Shown one piece after another: positions 9,387 to 18,924 of a DNA stretch of 59,042 bases. A program made the translations under genes and the position numbers. Under the pieces are notes generated by a model. That model worked only from the letters and a program-made list of their open reading frames with translations. It was not told where the DNA came from and searched no databases. The stretch is from Bacillota bacterium (GTDB lineage: Bacteria > Bacillota > Clostridia > Lachnospirales > Lachnospiraceae): positions 1 to 59,042 of the forward strand of contig JAFAFU010000071.1 of NCBI GenBank assembly GCA_023423335.1, written 5' to 3'. Positions within the stretch are counted from its first letter, which is position 1, and each line of letters starts with the position of its first letter.

Positions 9387-9947
9387 ATGAATAATGAAAA
9401 AACAGACAGGCGCGTAAGATTAACCATCCTGTTGCTGCAGGGTGCTTTGATCGAGTCCATGCAAAACAACCATATATCAAAAATTTCCGTAAAAATGCTA
9501 TGTGAGAAGGCAGATATCAACCGCAGCACCTTTTATGCCCATTTTCAGGACCAATATGATCTGTTGGAATATACCTATAAGGAAGTTATGGAAAATATAG
9601 AAAAGCATTTGGAAAAACAGAGATTTAATGAAAAAAAACCGATCACCTTTCAGACCTTGACCCGTATTCTGGATTATGCCAAAGAAAATGCGGATCTTTT
9701 TAAAGCGCTGCTCAGTGATAACTGCAATCTGGACATCCAGAGGAAAATCCTGAATGTCTTTATGAAATATCACCCGTATGAAGGGCTTGATAAAAGGACG
9801 GAAAATTATTACTCCGCTTTCGGGCTGTCCGGTTGTGTCAGTATGCTGCAAATATGGCTGAAGGATGGTATGCCGGAATCCACCTCCCGAATGTCGGAAA
9901 TCATCCTGCAGGCGATTGATTACGGTATCACAAGTGTTAAAAAATAA
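9387..9947 (+). CDS. TetR/AcrR family transcriptional regulator
   Basis: A 186-residue regulator with an N-terminal TetR helix-turn-helix: ISVKMLCEKADINRSTFYAHF at about residues 36-56, where FYxHF is the family hallmark. The C-terminal ligand domain resembles the TetR_C_8 type common in Firmicutes. It is divergent from the MMPL operon and probably represses it and itself through the dyad at 9181-9215. The ATG at 9387 follows GGAGG by 5 bases; an upstream in-frame ATG at 9354 lies inside the structured leader and is less likely. The inducing ligand is unknown. Confidence 0.88.
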   Translation: MNNEKTDRRVRLTILLLQGALIESMQNNHISKISVKMLCEKADINRSTFYAHFQDQYDLLEYTYKEVMENIEKHLEKQRFNEKKPITFQTLTRILDYAKENADLFKALLSDNCNLDIQRKILNVFMKYHPYEGLDKRTENYYSAFGLSGCVSMLQIWLKDGMPESTSRMSEIILQAIDYGITSVKK

Positions 9948-9955
9948 AGTATAAA

Positions 9956-10018
9956 GCAGAAGCTGCCCGGTGCTCCTGTGGAATCCTTCCCGTATTCCCG
10001 AGACTGCGGCAGCTCTGC
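9956..10018. terminator. convergent hairpin terminator candidate
   Basis: GCAGAAGCTGCC at 9956-9967 pairs with GGCAGCTCTGC at 10008-10018 across a 40-base loop region. It lies between the converging TetR-type gene and the PFOR gene and has T-rich flanks on both sides. The large loop lowers confidence. Confidence 0.45.
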
Positions 10019-10032
10019 ATAATTTTAACTTT

Positions 10033-13000
10033 CTAAACTGTTTGTTGCCTGGTCATCTCCGCATCAATAATCGGACCCGAATTTGCCATCATCTTATACG
10101 CCTCATAGCGTTCCTTCGCCAGCTGTTCCGCCTTTGTGAACAGAACCTCGGCCTGTTCCGGAAATGCTTTCTCTAAGGAGCTGTAGCGTACCTGACCCAG
10201 GATGAATTCCCGGAAGCTTTCCGTAGGCTCCCTGGAGTCTAATATGAAGGGATTCTTACCCTCCTCCTTTAACAGAGGATTATAGCGGTACAGGTGCCAA
10301 TAACCGGCTGCCACCGCCTTCTTAATGGTGGCCATGCTTCTGCCCATGCCCTCTTTGATCCCATGATTGATGCAGGGGGAATAACAGATAATCAGGGACG
10401 GACCATGATAGCTCTCCGCCTCTCTGAGGGCTTTCATCAATTGGTTATTATCCGCATTGATCCCCACCTGGGCAACATAGACATTCCCATAGGTCATCAT
10501 CATTCTTCCGAGGTCCTTCTTCCCCTGCTTCTTACCGGAGGCGGCAAATTTTGCGATTGCTGAGGTCGGTGTGGATTTGGAGGCCTGGCCGCCGGTATTG
10601 GAGTAAACTTCCGTATCAAACACCAGACAGTTGATGTCCTCGCCGGAGGCCATTACATGATCCAAACCGCCATAGCCGATATCATATGCCCAGCCGTCAC
10701 CGCCGACCAGCCATACGGAACGCTTGATCAGATAGTCCCGGTGCTGTTTAATCTCGTCAACCAGCATGGCGATCTCAATATCCGTGGATACAAAGTCCTC
10801 CAGCGCCTCCAGTACCTTCCGGCTGGCTTCCGCCGAGGTTTTTCCATCCTCCTTATAATGCAGCCAGTCATGGAAGGCTTCCTTGATCTTCTCTTCCACA
10901 TTCATATCAATCAGCTTACGCATGCTATCCTCCAGCTTATTCCGAAGCTGCTTCACCGCCAGATACATTCCGAAGCCGTATTCCGCATTATCCTCAAAGA
11001 GGGAATTTGCCCAGGAGGGGCCTTTGCCCTCCCGGTTCACCGTATAAGCGGTACTCGGTGCGGACGCTCCCCAAATAGAGGAGCAGCCGGTAGCATTGGC
11101 AATCATCATCCGTTCTCCGAACAGCTGGGTAACCAGCTTGATATACGGTGTCTCACCGCAGCCTGCACAGGCGCCGGAGAACTCGATCAGAGGAGTCATG
11201 AACTGGGTTTCCTTAAACGAAGGACCATATGCCAGCTTCTCCTTGAAGCTGACTCCCTCCATGGCGAAGCTCCAGTTGTTTACCTGAGCCGGAAGCTGGG
11301 TTGCTATGGGCTGCATAATCAGGGCTTTTCCCTTTGCCGGACAGATATCGGCGCAGTTGCCGCAGCCCGTACAGTCCATGGGACTGATCTGTATTTTATA
11401 GTGATAGCCATCATAAGCCTTGCCGACTGCCGGCTTGGTTACAAAGGTCTCCGGAGCTTTATTCTTTTCCTCATCATCCAGCAGGAACGGCCGGATCACC
11501 GCATGAGGGCAGACTAAGGCACATTGGTTGCACTGGATGCAGCGTTCCTCCACCCATTCCGGCACATTGACTGCAATACCGCGTTTCTCATATGCTGTGG
11601 TGCCGGAAGGTATCGTACCGTCCTCCATGCCGATAAAGGCGCTGACCGGCAGCTCGGTTCCCCGAAGCTCTGACATCGGTCTCATAATCCTGCGGATAAA
11701 CTCGGGTTCTTCTATGCCGTCCGTGTCCTTACTCTCACTATCCTTCCAGGAATCAGGAATATTGACCTTTTTGATCGCGCCTACCCCCTGGTCGATGGCA
11801 TCATGGTTCATCCTGACGACTTTTTCGCCCTTTTTTCCATACATCTTGTTGACTACGTTCTTTAATTCTTTCAGATAAACCTCCTCCGGCAGTACCTCGG
11901 TCAGCTTGAAGAAGGCACCCTGCATCACCATGTTGATCCGGTTGCCGAGTCCGATCTCTTCCGCAATCCCCATGGCATTGATTGTATAGAAGTTAATCTT
12001 CTTTTGCGCCAGCTGCCTCTTCATGATACCGGGCAGATATTCATTAAGCTCCTGTTCATCCCAATTGGTATTAAGAACAAAGATACCGCCCTCCTTGATG
12101 CTCTGAAGCATGTCGTATTTATTCACATAGGACTGGTTATGGCATGCCACATAATCCGCGTGGGTAACCAGATAAATTGAGCGGATCGGCTCCTTGCCAA
12201 ACCGCAAGTGGGATACGGTCAGACCGCCGGACTTTTTGGAATCATAATCAAAATAAGCCTGGATATTAAGCCCCGAATGGTCTCCAATAATCTTGATCGC
12301 CTGCTTATTGGCGCCTACGGTACCGTCCGAACCAAGACCCCAGATCTGACAGCTGATCCGGTCCTCAGGCTCCACCATAGCACCCTCCGCGGTTTGCAGG
12401 GAAGTACCTCCGACATCGTCGATGATCCCGATGGTAAAGGAATTCTTCGGTCTCGCAGCCTTCAGATTCTCATATACCGCGGCGATATGGCCGGGGGTTG
12501 TATCCTTGGAGGCAAGTCCGTATCTTCCGCCGATAATTACCGGCTTTTTCTCTGCAGGAAGGAAGCTGGTACATACATCCATATACAGAGGCTCTCCCAC
12601 TGCACCGGGCTCCTTGGTACGGTCGAGCACCGCAATCTTTTTCACGGTCTCAGGCATGCATTGCAGAAAATGCGCTGTGGAAAACGGCCGGTATAAGCGA
12701 ACCTTAACCAGACCGTATTTTTCACCTTTGCTGTTATAATAATCAATCGTTTCTTCAATTGTCTGGGTTACGGAGCCCATGGCAATGATCACATATTCCG
12801 CATCCTTTGCACCATAATAATCAAACAGGTGATATGCCCGGCCGGTATATTTCTCTATCTTCTTCATGTATTCTTCCACGACCGGAACGATTTCATCGTA
12901 ATAATGATTGCCCGCCTCCCTCTCCTGAAAATAGATATCCGGGTTTTGGGCACTTCCGCGGATTACCGGATGGTTCGGTGACAGGGCTTTATCCCGGAAT

Positions 13001-13605
13001 GCCTGGACAGCGGTCTTATCAATCATTTCCGCATAATCTCTGTACTCCAGGGCCTCAATCTTTTGTACCTCATGGGAGGTACGGAAACCGTCAAAGAAAT
13101 GAACAAAGGGAAGGCTTCCTTTGATTGCCGCCAAATGGGCAACCGGTGTCAAATCCATTACCTCCTGTACGGAACCGGAGGCTAACATGGCGCAGCCGGT
13201 CTGCCTCGTAGCCATAACATCCTGGTGATCGCCAAAGATACTGAGGGCATGGGTTGCCAAGGCCCTGGCACTGACATGGATGACCCCCGGCAACGCTTCA
13301 CCGGCACAGCGGTACATATTCGGTATCATTAGCAGCAAGCCCTGGGAAGCAGTATAGGTTGTGGTCAGGGCACCTGCCTGCAGGGACCCGTGGAACGAGC
13401 CCGCCGCCCCCGCTTCCGACTGCAGCTCCACCACATTGACCTCCTGACCGAAGATATTCTTTCTTCCATTTGCAGCCCATTCGTCCGTTGACTCTGCCAT
13501 ACCCGAGGAGGGTGTGATGGGATATATTGCCGCCACATCCGTAAACGCATAGGCTGCATATGCGCAGGCGGTATTACCGTCCACAGACATTTTAATCTTT
13601 GCCAT
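10033..13605 (-). CDS. nifJ: pyruvate:ferredoxin (flavodoxin) oxidoreductase
   Basis: A 1190-residue one-chain PFOR that oxidises pyruvate with CoA to acetyl-CoA, CO2 and reduced ferredoxin, the central step of clostridial fermentation. In order it shows the N-terminal pyruvate-binding domain (TACAYAAYAFTDVAAIYPITPSS), the gamma-type domain, the EKR linker, two [4Fe-4S] motifs (CIQCNQCALVCP near residue 690 and CTGCGNCADICP near 745), the Cys pair CAGCGE for the proximal cluster near 820, and a thiamine diphosphate site with GDGWAYDIGYGG near 960. All expected cofactor residues are visible, and the length is typical. AGAGGA precedes the ATG. It is preceded on the same strand by a small spore surface protein gene. 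Confidence 0.97.
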   Translation of the reverse strand: MAKIKMSVDGNTACAYAAYAFTDVAAIYPITPSSGMAESTDEWAANGRKNIFGQEVNVVELQSEAGAAGSFHGSLQAGALTTTYTASQGLLLMIPNMYRCAGEALPGVIHVSARALATHALSIFGDHQDVMATRQTGCAMLASGSVQEVMDLTPVAHLAAIKGSLPFVHFFDGFRTSHEVQKIEALEYRDYAEMIDKTAVQAFRDKALSPNHPVIRGSAQNPDIYFQEREAGNHYYDEIVPVVEEYMKKIEKYTGRAYHLFDYYGAKDAEYVIIAMGSVTQTIEETIDYYNSKGEKYGLVKVRLYRPFSTAHFLQCMPETVKKIAVLDRTKEPGAVGEPLYMDVCTSFLPAEKKPVIIGGRYGLASKDTTPGHIAAVYENLKAARPKNSFTIGIIDDVGGTSLQTAEGAMVEPEDRISCQIWGLGSDGTVGANKQAIKIIGDHSGLNIQAYFDYDSKKSGGLTVSHLRFGKEPIRSIYLVTHADYVACHNQSYVNKYDMLQSIKEGGIFVLNTNWDEQELNEYLPGIMKRQLAQKKINFYTINAMGIAEEIGLGNRINMVMQGAFFKLTEVLPEEVYLKELKNVVNKMYGKKGEKVVRMNHDAIDQGVGAIKKVNIPDSWKDSESKDTDGIEEPEFIRRIMRPMSELRGTELPVSAFIGMEDGTIPSGTTAYEKRGIAVNVPEWVEERCIQCNQCALVCPHAVIRPFLLDDEEKNKAPETFVTKPAVGKAYDGYHYKIQISPMDCTGCGNCADICPAKGKALIMQPIATQLPAQVNNWSFAMEGVSFKEKLAYGPSFKETQFMTPLIEFSGACAGCGETPYIKLVTQLFGERMMIANATGCSSIWGASAPSTAYTVNREGKGPSWANSLFEDNAEYGFGMYLAVKQLRNKLEDSMRKLIDMNVEEKIKEAFHDWLHYKEDGKTSAEASRKVLEALEDFVSTDIEIAMLVDEIKQHRDYLIKRSVWLVGGDGWAYDIGYGGLDHVMASGEDINCLVFDTEVYSNTGGQASKSTPTSAIAKFAASGKKQGKKDLGRMMMTYGNVYVAQVGINADNNQLMKALREAESYHGPSLIICYSPCINHGIKEGMGRSMATIKKAVAAGYWHLYRYNPLLKEEGKNPFILDSREPTESFREFILGQVRYSSLEKAFPEQAEVLFTKAEQLAKERYEAYKMMANSGPIIDAEMTRQQTV

Positions 13606-13622
13606 GATAAGTTCCTCTCTTT

Positions 13623-13817
13623 CTATAGCTTACTTCCGTTATCAACCCAGTCCTTAGCATCAACCACCTTGTCTATGGAGGGTTTATTTACCAGTTCCAC
13701 CTCGTAAAGCTCATCGGAATTCGCCCATGCCGCTGTACATTCACAGTTCGTAGGATTACAGGTATTCAGGCGTTTATTGTTCCTGCCCCGAAAAGCGTCA
13801 TTTTCTTTAACAGTCAT
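13623..13817 (-). CDS. CDIF630-type spore surface protein (DUF3787-like)
   Basis: A 64-residue protein. The AAWAN core and the C-terminal pattern VVDAKDWVDNG match the DUF3787 / CDIF630_02480-type family, small proteins found on clostridial spore surfaces. Here the family call rests on motif memory. It contains two cysteines in CNPTNCEC. An excellent AAGGAGG lies 7 bases before the ATG. The PFOR gene follows 17 bases after its stop, so the two may share a message; the functional link is unclear. Confidence 0.75.
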   Translation of the reverse strand: MTVKENDAFRGRNNKRLNTCNPTNCECTAAWANSDELYEVELVNKPSIDKVVDAKDWVDNGSKL

Positions 13818-14000
13818 AAAATACCTCCTTATAATAATCTGCTAAGGTACATTGTTGCCTTTTTCCTGCTGATCTATTACTTACTGCAATTAAGTTTCTA
13901 AAATTCATACCTGTTTTGTTCATTTTCTTTAAATGATCGATTGACATAGAAATTTACTTTACATATCATAATATATAGTAGGATACGAAAGGAAAAAATA

Positions 14001-15572
14001 ATGAGCCGATTTATATTATTTATCAGCAAGACCTTCATCCCGGTAATTACCGTGCTCCTGCAAATTACCCTGTTTTTTATCATACTGCTGGAGTTCCGTG
14101 ATTATCTGATTGTTTTCTATGCCGTCAGTTATCTGTTCAGTTTTGCCTGTGTCCTATGGATCGTCAATAACCGTATGAATCCGGGCTTTAAAATTGTCTG
14201 GCTGATTATCATATTAACCTTCCCCTTCTTAGGAATCGCCATTTATCTTTTCTATGGCGGAAAAAAGAGCGGAAAGAAGATGCATACGAAGCTGGATTCC
14301 ATATACTCGGAAATGCAGCTGAACTTTCTTGAAGATAAGGATGAGTTGTTGAAGAAATTACAGGAGGATAATCCCAACGCCTGGCTCCAGGCTAATTATA
14401 TCCGGCAAAAATCCCTTTGCCCCCTTTATGATAACAGTACCTGCACTTATTATTCACCCGGTGAAAAGGTCTATCCGGTCATCCTGGAAGAGCTTAAAAA
14501 GGCGAAGGAGTATATCTTTCTGGAATTCTTTATTATTGATCATGGAGTGTTTTGGGACAGCGTATTAGCCATACTGCAGGAAAAGGTACAACGGGGCTTG
14601 GATGTCAGACTGATTTATGATGATATGGGCAATGTTTTTACTCTTCCGCCCCATTTTGACCGTAAGCTGGAGGCACTGGGGATTAAATGCCGGGCCTTTA
14701 ATCCCTTCGTACCGATTATCTCTTCCAGCTTAAACTACCGCGACCACCGAAAAATTCTGCTGATCGACGGCAAGACCGTATTTACCGGCGGCATTAACCT
14801 TGCAGATGAATATATCAATGAGATCGTGAAATTCGGCTATTGGAAGGATTCCACCGTAATGATAAGGGGAGAAGCCGTATGGAGCTTCATTGTTATGTTC
14901 CTCTCCACCTGGAATTATTTAAGCAAATCCAAGGAGGATGCTTCCGTTTTCCGCAGAAACACCATGACAGACGATACAACCGTACCTGACGATACAACCG
15001 TACCCGATGGTACGGATGCCAAGACAGGCTTTCTGCAGCCCTATGCCGATACTCCCCTGGATTATGAAGGAGTCAGTGAGACAGTTTATCTCAATCTGAT
15101 CAACAGAGCCACCAGATATCTCTATATCATGACCCCGTATCTGGTAATCGACAATGAAATGACCACCGCTCTATGCAATGCGGCAAAAAGCGGAGTGGAT
15201 GTAAGACTGATTACACCCCATATTCCCGATAAGAAGCTGGTCCACATGATGACCCGGTCCTTCTATCCTCTGCTGCTGGAGGGGGGCGTCAAAATCTACG
15301 AATATACCCCCGGCTTTATCCATTCCAAGGTTTTTATCGCCGATGACTGCTATGGAATTGTCGGAACCGTTAATCTGGATTACCGCAGCCTGTATCTGCA
15401 TTTTGAATGCGGAGTCTGGATGTACCGGAAGGAAGCCTTAATTGATATTAAGAAGGATTTTATAGAGACCTTGAAGGTATCGGAAGAAATCTTACTGGAG
15501 AACAGCCGGAGCAGGCACTGGTATATCAGGCTGGCCAGCTCGGTTATGAGGATCTTCGCACCATTGTTCTAG
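14001..15572 (+). CDS. cls: cardiolipin synthase
   Basis: A 523-residue phospholipase D-superfamily protein that condenses phosphatidylglycerol into cardiolipin at the membrane. It has two N-terminal helices (about residues 10-35 and 38-60), then two HKD catalytic motifs: HRKILLIDGKTVFTGG near residue 250 and HSKVFIADD...GTVNLDYRS near 440. An acidic Thr/Pro-rich linker between the two lobes carries a short DNA tandem repeat (14970-15005). Start at 14001, after AAAGGA. It is followed by a strong terminator and transcribed divergently from the spore-surface/PFOR unit. Confidence 0.93.
   Translation: MSRFILFISKTFIPVITVLLQITLFFIILLEFRDYLIVFYAVSYLFSFACVLWIVNNRMNPGFKIVWLIIILTFPFLGIAIYLFYGGKKSGKKMHTKLDSIYSEMQLNFLEDKDELLKKLQEDNPNAWLQANYIRQKSLCPLYDNSTCTYYSPGEKVYPVILEELKKAKEYIFLEFFIIDHGVFWDSVLAILQEKVQRGLDVRLIYDDMGNVFTLPPHFDRKLEALGIKCRAFNPFVPIISSSLNYRDHRKILLIDGKTVFTGGINLADEYINEIVKFGYWKDSTVMIRGEAVWSFIVMFLSTWNYLSKSKEDASVFRRNTMTDDTTVPDDTTVPDGTDAKTGFLQPYADTPLDYEGVSETVYLNLINRATRYLYIMTPYLVIDNEMTTALCNAAKSGVDVRLITPHIPDKKLVHMMTRSFYPLLLEGGVKIYEYTPGFIHSKVFIADDCYGIVGTVNLDYRSLYLHFECGVWMYRKEALIDIKKDFIETLKVSEEILLENSRSRHWYIRLASSVMRIFAPLF
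14970..15005 (+). repeat. 18-bp tandem repeat within cls
   Basis: Two adjacent 18-base units, GACGATACAACCGTACCT and the same with a final C, encode DDTTVP twice in the interdomain linker. A third, decayed unit (DGT) follows. The length is a multiple of three, so copy number could change without breaking the frame. Confidence 0.75.
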
Positions 15573-15593
15573 AATATGTCATATCATAAAGAT

Positions 15594-15626
15594 AAGGGAA
15601 GAGCACGTTACGTGCTCTTCCCTTTT
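15594..15626. terminator. rho-independent terminator after cls
   Basis: AAGGGAAGAGCAC and GTGCTCTTCCCTT form a 13-bp perfect stem with a short GTTAC loop, followed by T residues. It lies between converging genes and could serve both. Confidence 0.9.
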
Positions 15627-15663
15627 AATCCGGATCTATTATCGCCAATAGCCTGAAGATAAA

Positions 15664-17805
15664 TTATTTCATGTACTTGTCGTAGATGGTGTCATAGTTG
15701 GCCGGGTCTGCGAACAGGCTGGTGGTCAGGTCTGCCAGGTTGCTTCCAACCTTCTTCCCATAAAAGTGGTGGTCGCAGAAATCAATCAGATATACCATAT
15801 CTTGATCGGTAACCATATGGCCTTCTTTATGGATATGGATTCCGATATTCTCACCATAGCCCAGATACTCAAATACTTCCCTTCCTGCCAGATAGGTCAG
15901 CCACATGGCCGGGGGATTGGTCCAATCCTCATACAGATAGGAACCGGTAATAAACAGGTATCTGTCCTCATCCGCCGTCAGTGCTGCCAGTAAATGCTGG
16001 TCAAAGGGTAAGGCATTGACATCCTTAAACAGCAGGAATTTATCATTGAACCAGTGACGTTCGCCGGAGGACTGAAGACTGCTTAAGGGTTCATTGGCAG
16101 TCATTGTATAAGGTGCGGTTACACCGATTGCGGAATAATCATAGGTCTTGCCCTCGGTCTTATAACGGAAGGCTGCCATACCGCCGGTACCGGAACAGGA
16201 AGGAGCGGTAACCTTAATTCTCTTATCAAAGGCTCCGCCGACCGCAGCCGCTTTACCCCAGCGGGATACACCGGTCAGGATGGTATTCTCCGCATTGATA
16301 TTAAGCTCTTTATCAGCTCCGACCTCGAGAGCATCAATGATCTTACTGATACCCCAGGACCATGCCATCAGAGCTCCCGTCTGCTCCTGCCAGATGGTGC
16401 CGTAAGGATACAGATCATAAAATGCTCCGGCACGAGTGATATTATCGGCAGCAATCAGGGAGGTATCCAAAGTAATTACCGCATAGCCATGGTCATTCGC
16501 ATAAGGAATCTGGGTCAGCCAGCCAAAGGCAAAGATAACAGGATATCCCCCCTCCGGAGCTTTTACCTTAGAGGAATCCGGAAGACTTACCTGTACGGGA
16601 TAGCTGACCTTCTTACCGTTCGCTTCGACGGTAATGGTCATGCTCTGTCCGTTGATGGAATAGGATACCTTTTCTCCGGAAGGCATAACGCCATACATAT
16701 AATATTTAAACAAATCCGAAATCTCTTCCGCTCTCTTATCCCAATCGGCTGTGCTTGTTACCTTATCTCCGTTAAAGAAGGTGAAGGGGTCCGTAAGCTG
16801 ATCCGAGGAAGGAAGCTGTTCCACATTCATAAAGCCGCTGCCGTCATCCAGCTTGGCAACGGCATCCCTCATCTTATCAAGAGCGGCATCATAGTCCGCC
16901 TTAGTAGCTGATTTATTCTCCAGCGCTGTCTTTGCTGCCGCTACCGCCTCCGTCAATATACTGCTGTTGACGTAACCGGCCGGATCAAAGCCCTCCGCAT
17001 ATTTGATATAGGCCTGCAGCATATAAGGACTGGGTGCTGAGGAGACCTCTTTGCCTCTGCCGGTCAGTATCAGCTCTCCCATGCTGGAGGGATTGGACCA
17101 GGCGGTGCCGGATTTATCAAATATATTAATTGTACCTAATCTCATACCCGTATCACCCGCGTCGTTAATCTGAAGATCAAAGCCCATAACCGTATCGTTT
17201 GCCGGAGGGGAAGTCCAGGTCAGGCTGGTCTCTGCGATATAGCCGATTACGTTGCCTGCCTCATCCTTAAGGCTTGCGGTCGCAGTAAAGAAACGGTTTG
17301 AATCTCCGGCATCCGTGGAGGGGGAATTCTCATAGTTTACACGATAATGGACATCATCCGACTGATAAGAGGAAGCCTTATCATTCAATTCGTCCAAAAA
17401 CACCTCAACGGAATCCTGCTCGTATGTATTCATGCTTGCTTTGTTCAGTACGGGATCTGTTACAACAAATAAAGTATACAGCGCATTGTCATCCCATAAT
17501 ACCCGGAATTCACCCGTTGCCTGAACATTCGGTGAGTTAACAACGGACGGCTGAATGATTGCCGCGCCCTTCCAGGCATCATCAATGACTCCGTCTATCA
17601 CCGGTGTTCCGAATGCCGCAACCGCCCTTCCCTCCGCATCAAACGGTTCCGGCGGTATTACCTCCTCCGCAACAGGGGCTTGTGTCGGTGCCGGAGCTGT
17701 TGTCGGTGTTGGCGCTGTCGTTGGTGTTTCCTTAAGATCGTCGGTTTTTTTGGAGCAGCCGATCAAAATAAGGGAAGCACACAGAAACAAGATAATTTTT
17801 CTCAT
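15664..17805 (-). CDS. lipoprotein with CBM9-like domain and CE15 glucuronoyl esterase-like domain
   Basis: A 713-residue surface lipoprotein. The order is: signal peptide with lipobox LIGC (Cys17); a Thr/Pro/Ala linker (about 25-45); a CBM9-like sugar-binding domain (about 55-250, starting GTPVIDGVIDDAWKGA); a helical spacer with FIVAR-like pattern (about 265-320); and an alpha/beta hydrolase domain of carbohydrate esterase family 15 (about 340-713). The nucleophile Ser is in GVSRWGKAA (CE15 consensus GxSRxGK), and the likely catalytic His is in HIHKEGHMVTD. CE15 enzymes cut esters between glucuronic acid on xylan and lignin alcohols. It stands alone between terminators, with no xylan operon near it in the window. 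Exact substrate is inferred. Confidence 0.85.
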   Translation of the reverse strand: MRKIILFLCASLILIGCSKKTDDLKETPTTAPTPTTAPAPTQAPVAEEVIPPEPFDAEGRAVAAFGTPVIDGVIDDAWKGAAIIQPSVVNSPNVQATGEFRVLWDDNALYTLFVVTDPVLNKASMNTYEQDSVEVFLDELNDKASSYQSDDVHYRVNYENSPSTDAGDSNRFFTATASLKDEAGNVIGYIAETSLTWTSPPANDTVMGFDLQINDAGDTGMRLGTINIFDKSGTAWSNPSSMGELILTGRGKEVSSAPSPYMLQAYIKYAEGFDPAGYVNSSILTEAVAAAKTALENKSATKADYDAALDKMRDAVAKLDDGSGFMNVEQLPSSDQLTDPFTFFNGDKVTSTADWDKRAEEISDLFKYYMYGVMPSGEKVSYSINGQSMTITVEANGKKVSYPVQVSLPDSSKVKAPEGGYPVIFAFGWLTQIPYANDHGYAVITLDTSLIAADNITRAGAFYDLYPYGTIWQEQTGALMAWSWGISKIIDALEVGADKELNINAENTILTGVSRWGKAAAVGGAFDKRIKVTAPSCSGTGGMAAFRYKTEGKTYDYSAIGVTAPYTMTANEPLSSLQSSGERHWFNDKFLLFKDVNALPFDQHLLAALTADEDRYLFITGSYLYEDWTNPPAMWLTYLAGREVFEYLGYGENIGIHIHKEGHMVTDQDMVYLIDFCDHHFYGKKVGSNLADLTTSLFADPANYDTIYDKYMK

Positions 17806-17943
17806 ACCCTACTCCTTTAACTAATCAAATTTACGAAAACATTTTCTATCAATATCATTATAACTAGCGGATTTTTCCTTGTCAAATATTGAAAATGTAA
17901 TAGCACCTATTAGTTAGAACCTATACGATATGCCATTTGATGC

Positions 17944-18795
17944 TCATTTACTTATGAATAGAATCCCAAGGGTATTCGGGCCGCAATGGCTTGATATAAC
18001 ACTCCCTGCACGGGTCTCCAGAACTTCCTCAAATATTCCGGTATTTTTAAGATAAGAGGCTACTTCCTCTATGATATTCCTCGGACATCCGGAGTGGGTT
18101 ATAAATATCCTGGCCGGATCGGCTTCCTTAAGATAAGGCTCCTTATCCTTACAGTATTTCATCAGGACTGTCTTGATATTGCCCCGGTACTTCTTCTCCA
18201 CCTCCATCTTACCTTCTTTCACAACGATTTCCGGCTTAAGCTTTAAGGTATTGGCGATCAGGGCGGTCACTCCGGAGCATCTGCCCCCGCGCTGCAGGAA
18301 AGTCAGAGTATCTACCACAAAGCTTGCCCGGACTTTATCCCGGATGCTCTCATTGTCCTCAATAATCTCCCGGACTCCATAGCCTTTAGACGCCAGCTCC
18401 GCAGCTCTGAGCACCTGCAATCCGATTCCGGTGGACAGATTTTTCGAATCCACAACATGCAGCTTCTTATAACCGATATTTTCCGCTGCCAGCCGCAAGA
18501 CATTACAGGTAGCGGACATGGACTCTGATATACCGAAGAAGATGATGTCCATCTCTTCCCTGACATAGGGCATAAGCAAATCGATTGCATCCCCTATGAC
18601 CGGAGCGGAGGTTTTCGGTGTTTCACCTGTCCGGTCGGACCATTCATAAATTTCCTCCGGTGTAATCTCAATCCCATCCTTTAAGGAAGAAGCACCAAGA
18701 GAAATCATTAGCGGAATAATACTGATGCCGTGGGCTTTTAGCAGGTCCTCAGATAAATCACAAGTACTGTCAGCGAATATTTTAATCCGATCCAT
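17944..18795 (-). CDS. DegV family fatty-acid-binding protein
   Basis: A 283-residue DegV-fold protein: N-terminal IKIFADSTCDLSEDLL, the SAPVIGD loop, and the C-terminal SHCGPNTLGILF segment that lines the acyl-chain pocket. In Firmicutes, family members (FakB) present fatty acids to the FakA kinase; other DegV proteins have no known partner, and no fakA is visible here. I chose the ATG at 18795, with AGGAG 8 bases upstream; a TTG two codons earlier is an alternative. Confidence 0.88.
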   Translation of the reverse strand: MDRIKIFADSTCDLSEDLLKAHGISIIPLMISLGASSLKDGIEITPEEIYEWSDRTGETPKTSAPVIGDAIDLLMPYVREEMDIIFFGISESMSATCNVLRLAAENIGYKKLHVVDSKNLSTGIGLQVLRAAELASKGYGVREIIEDNESIRDKVRASFVVDTLTFLQRGGRCSGVTALIANTLKLKPEIVVKEGKMEVEKKYRGNIKTVLMKYCKDKEPYLKEADPARIFITHSGCPRNIIEEVASYLKNTGIFEEVLETRAGSVISSHCGPNTLGILFISK

Positions 18796-18868
18796 ATGCA
18801 ATCTCCTTTTAATATGAATATCATAAGATTATTCTATGTTCTATGAATTGCAATGTCAACTGAAAATA

Positions 18869-18910
18869 GGCTGTTCCTGCTCTCCGCTGCCGCGGCCTTC
18901 AGAAACAGCC
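18869..18910 (-). terminator. hairpin terminator candidate after DUF438 gene
   Basis: On the minus strand GGCTGTT pairs with AACAGCC around a GC-rich inner region, followed by TATTTTC. It lies just downstream of the stop at 18925. Confidence 0.5.
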
Positions 18911-18924
18911 CATATGTTATGTGA

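Noticed and set aside
10657..11517. A 286-codon plus-strand frame inside the PFOR gene
   Set aside because: It is antisense to strongly conserved PFOR domains, has no ribosome site and shows no family pattern.
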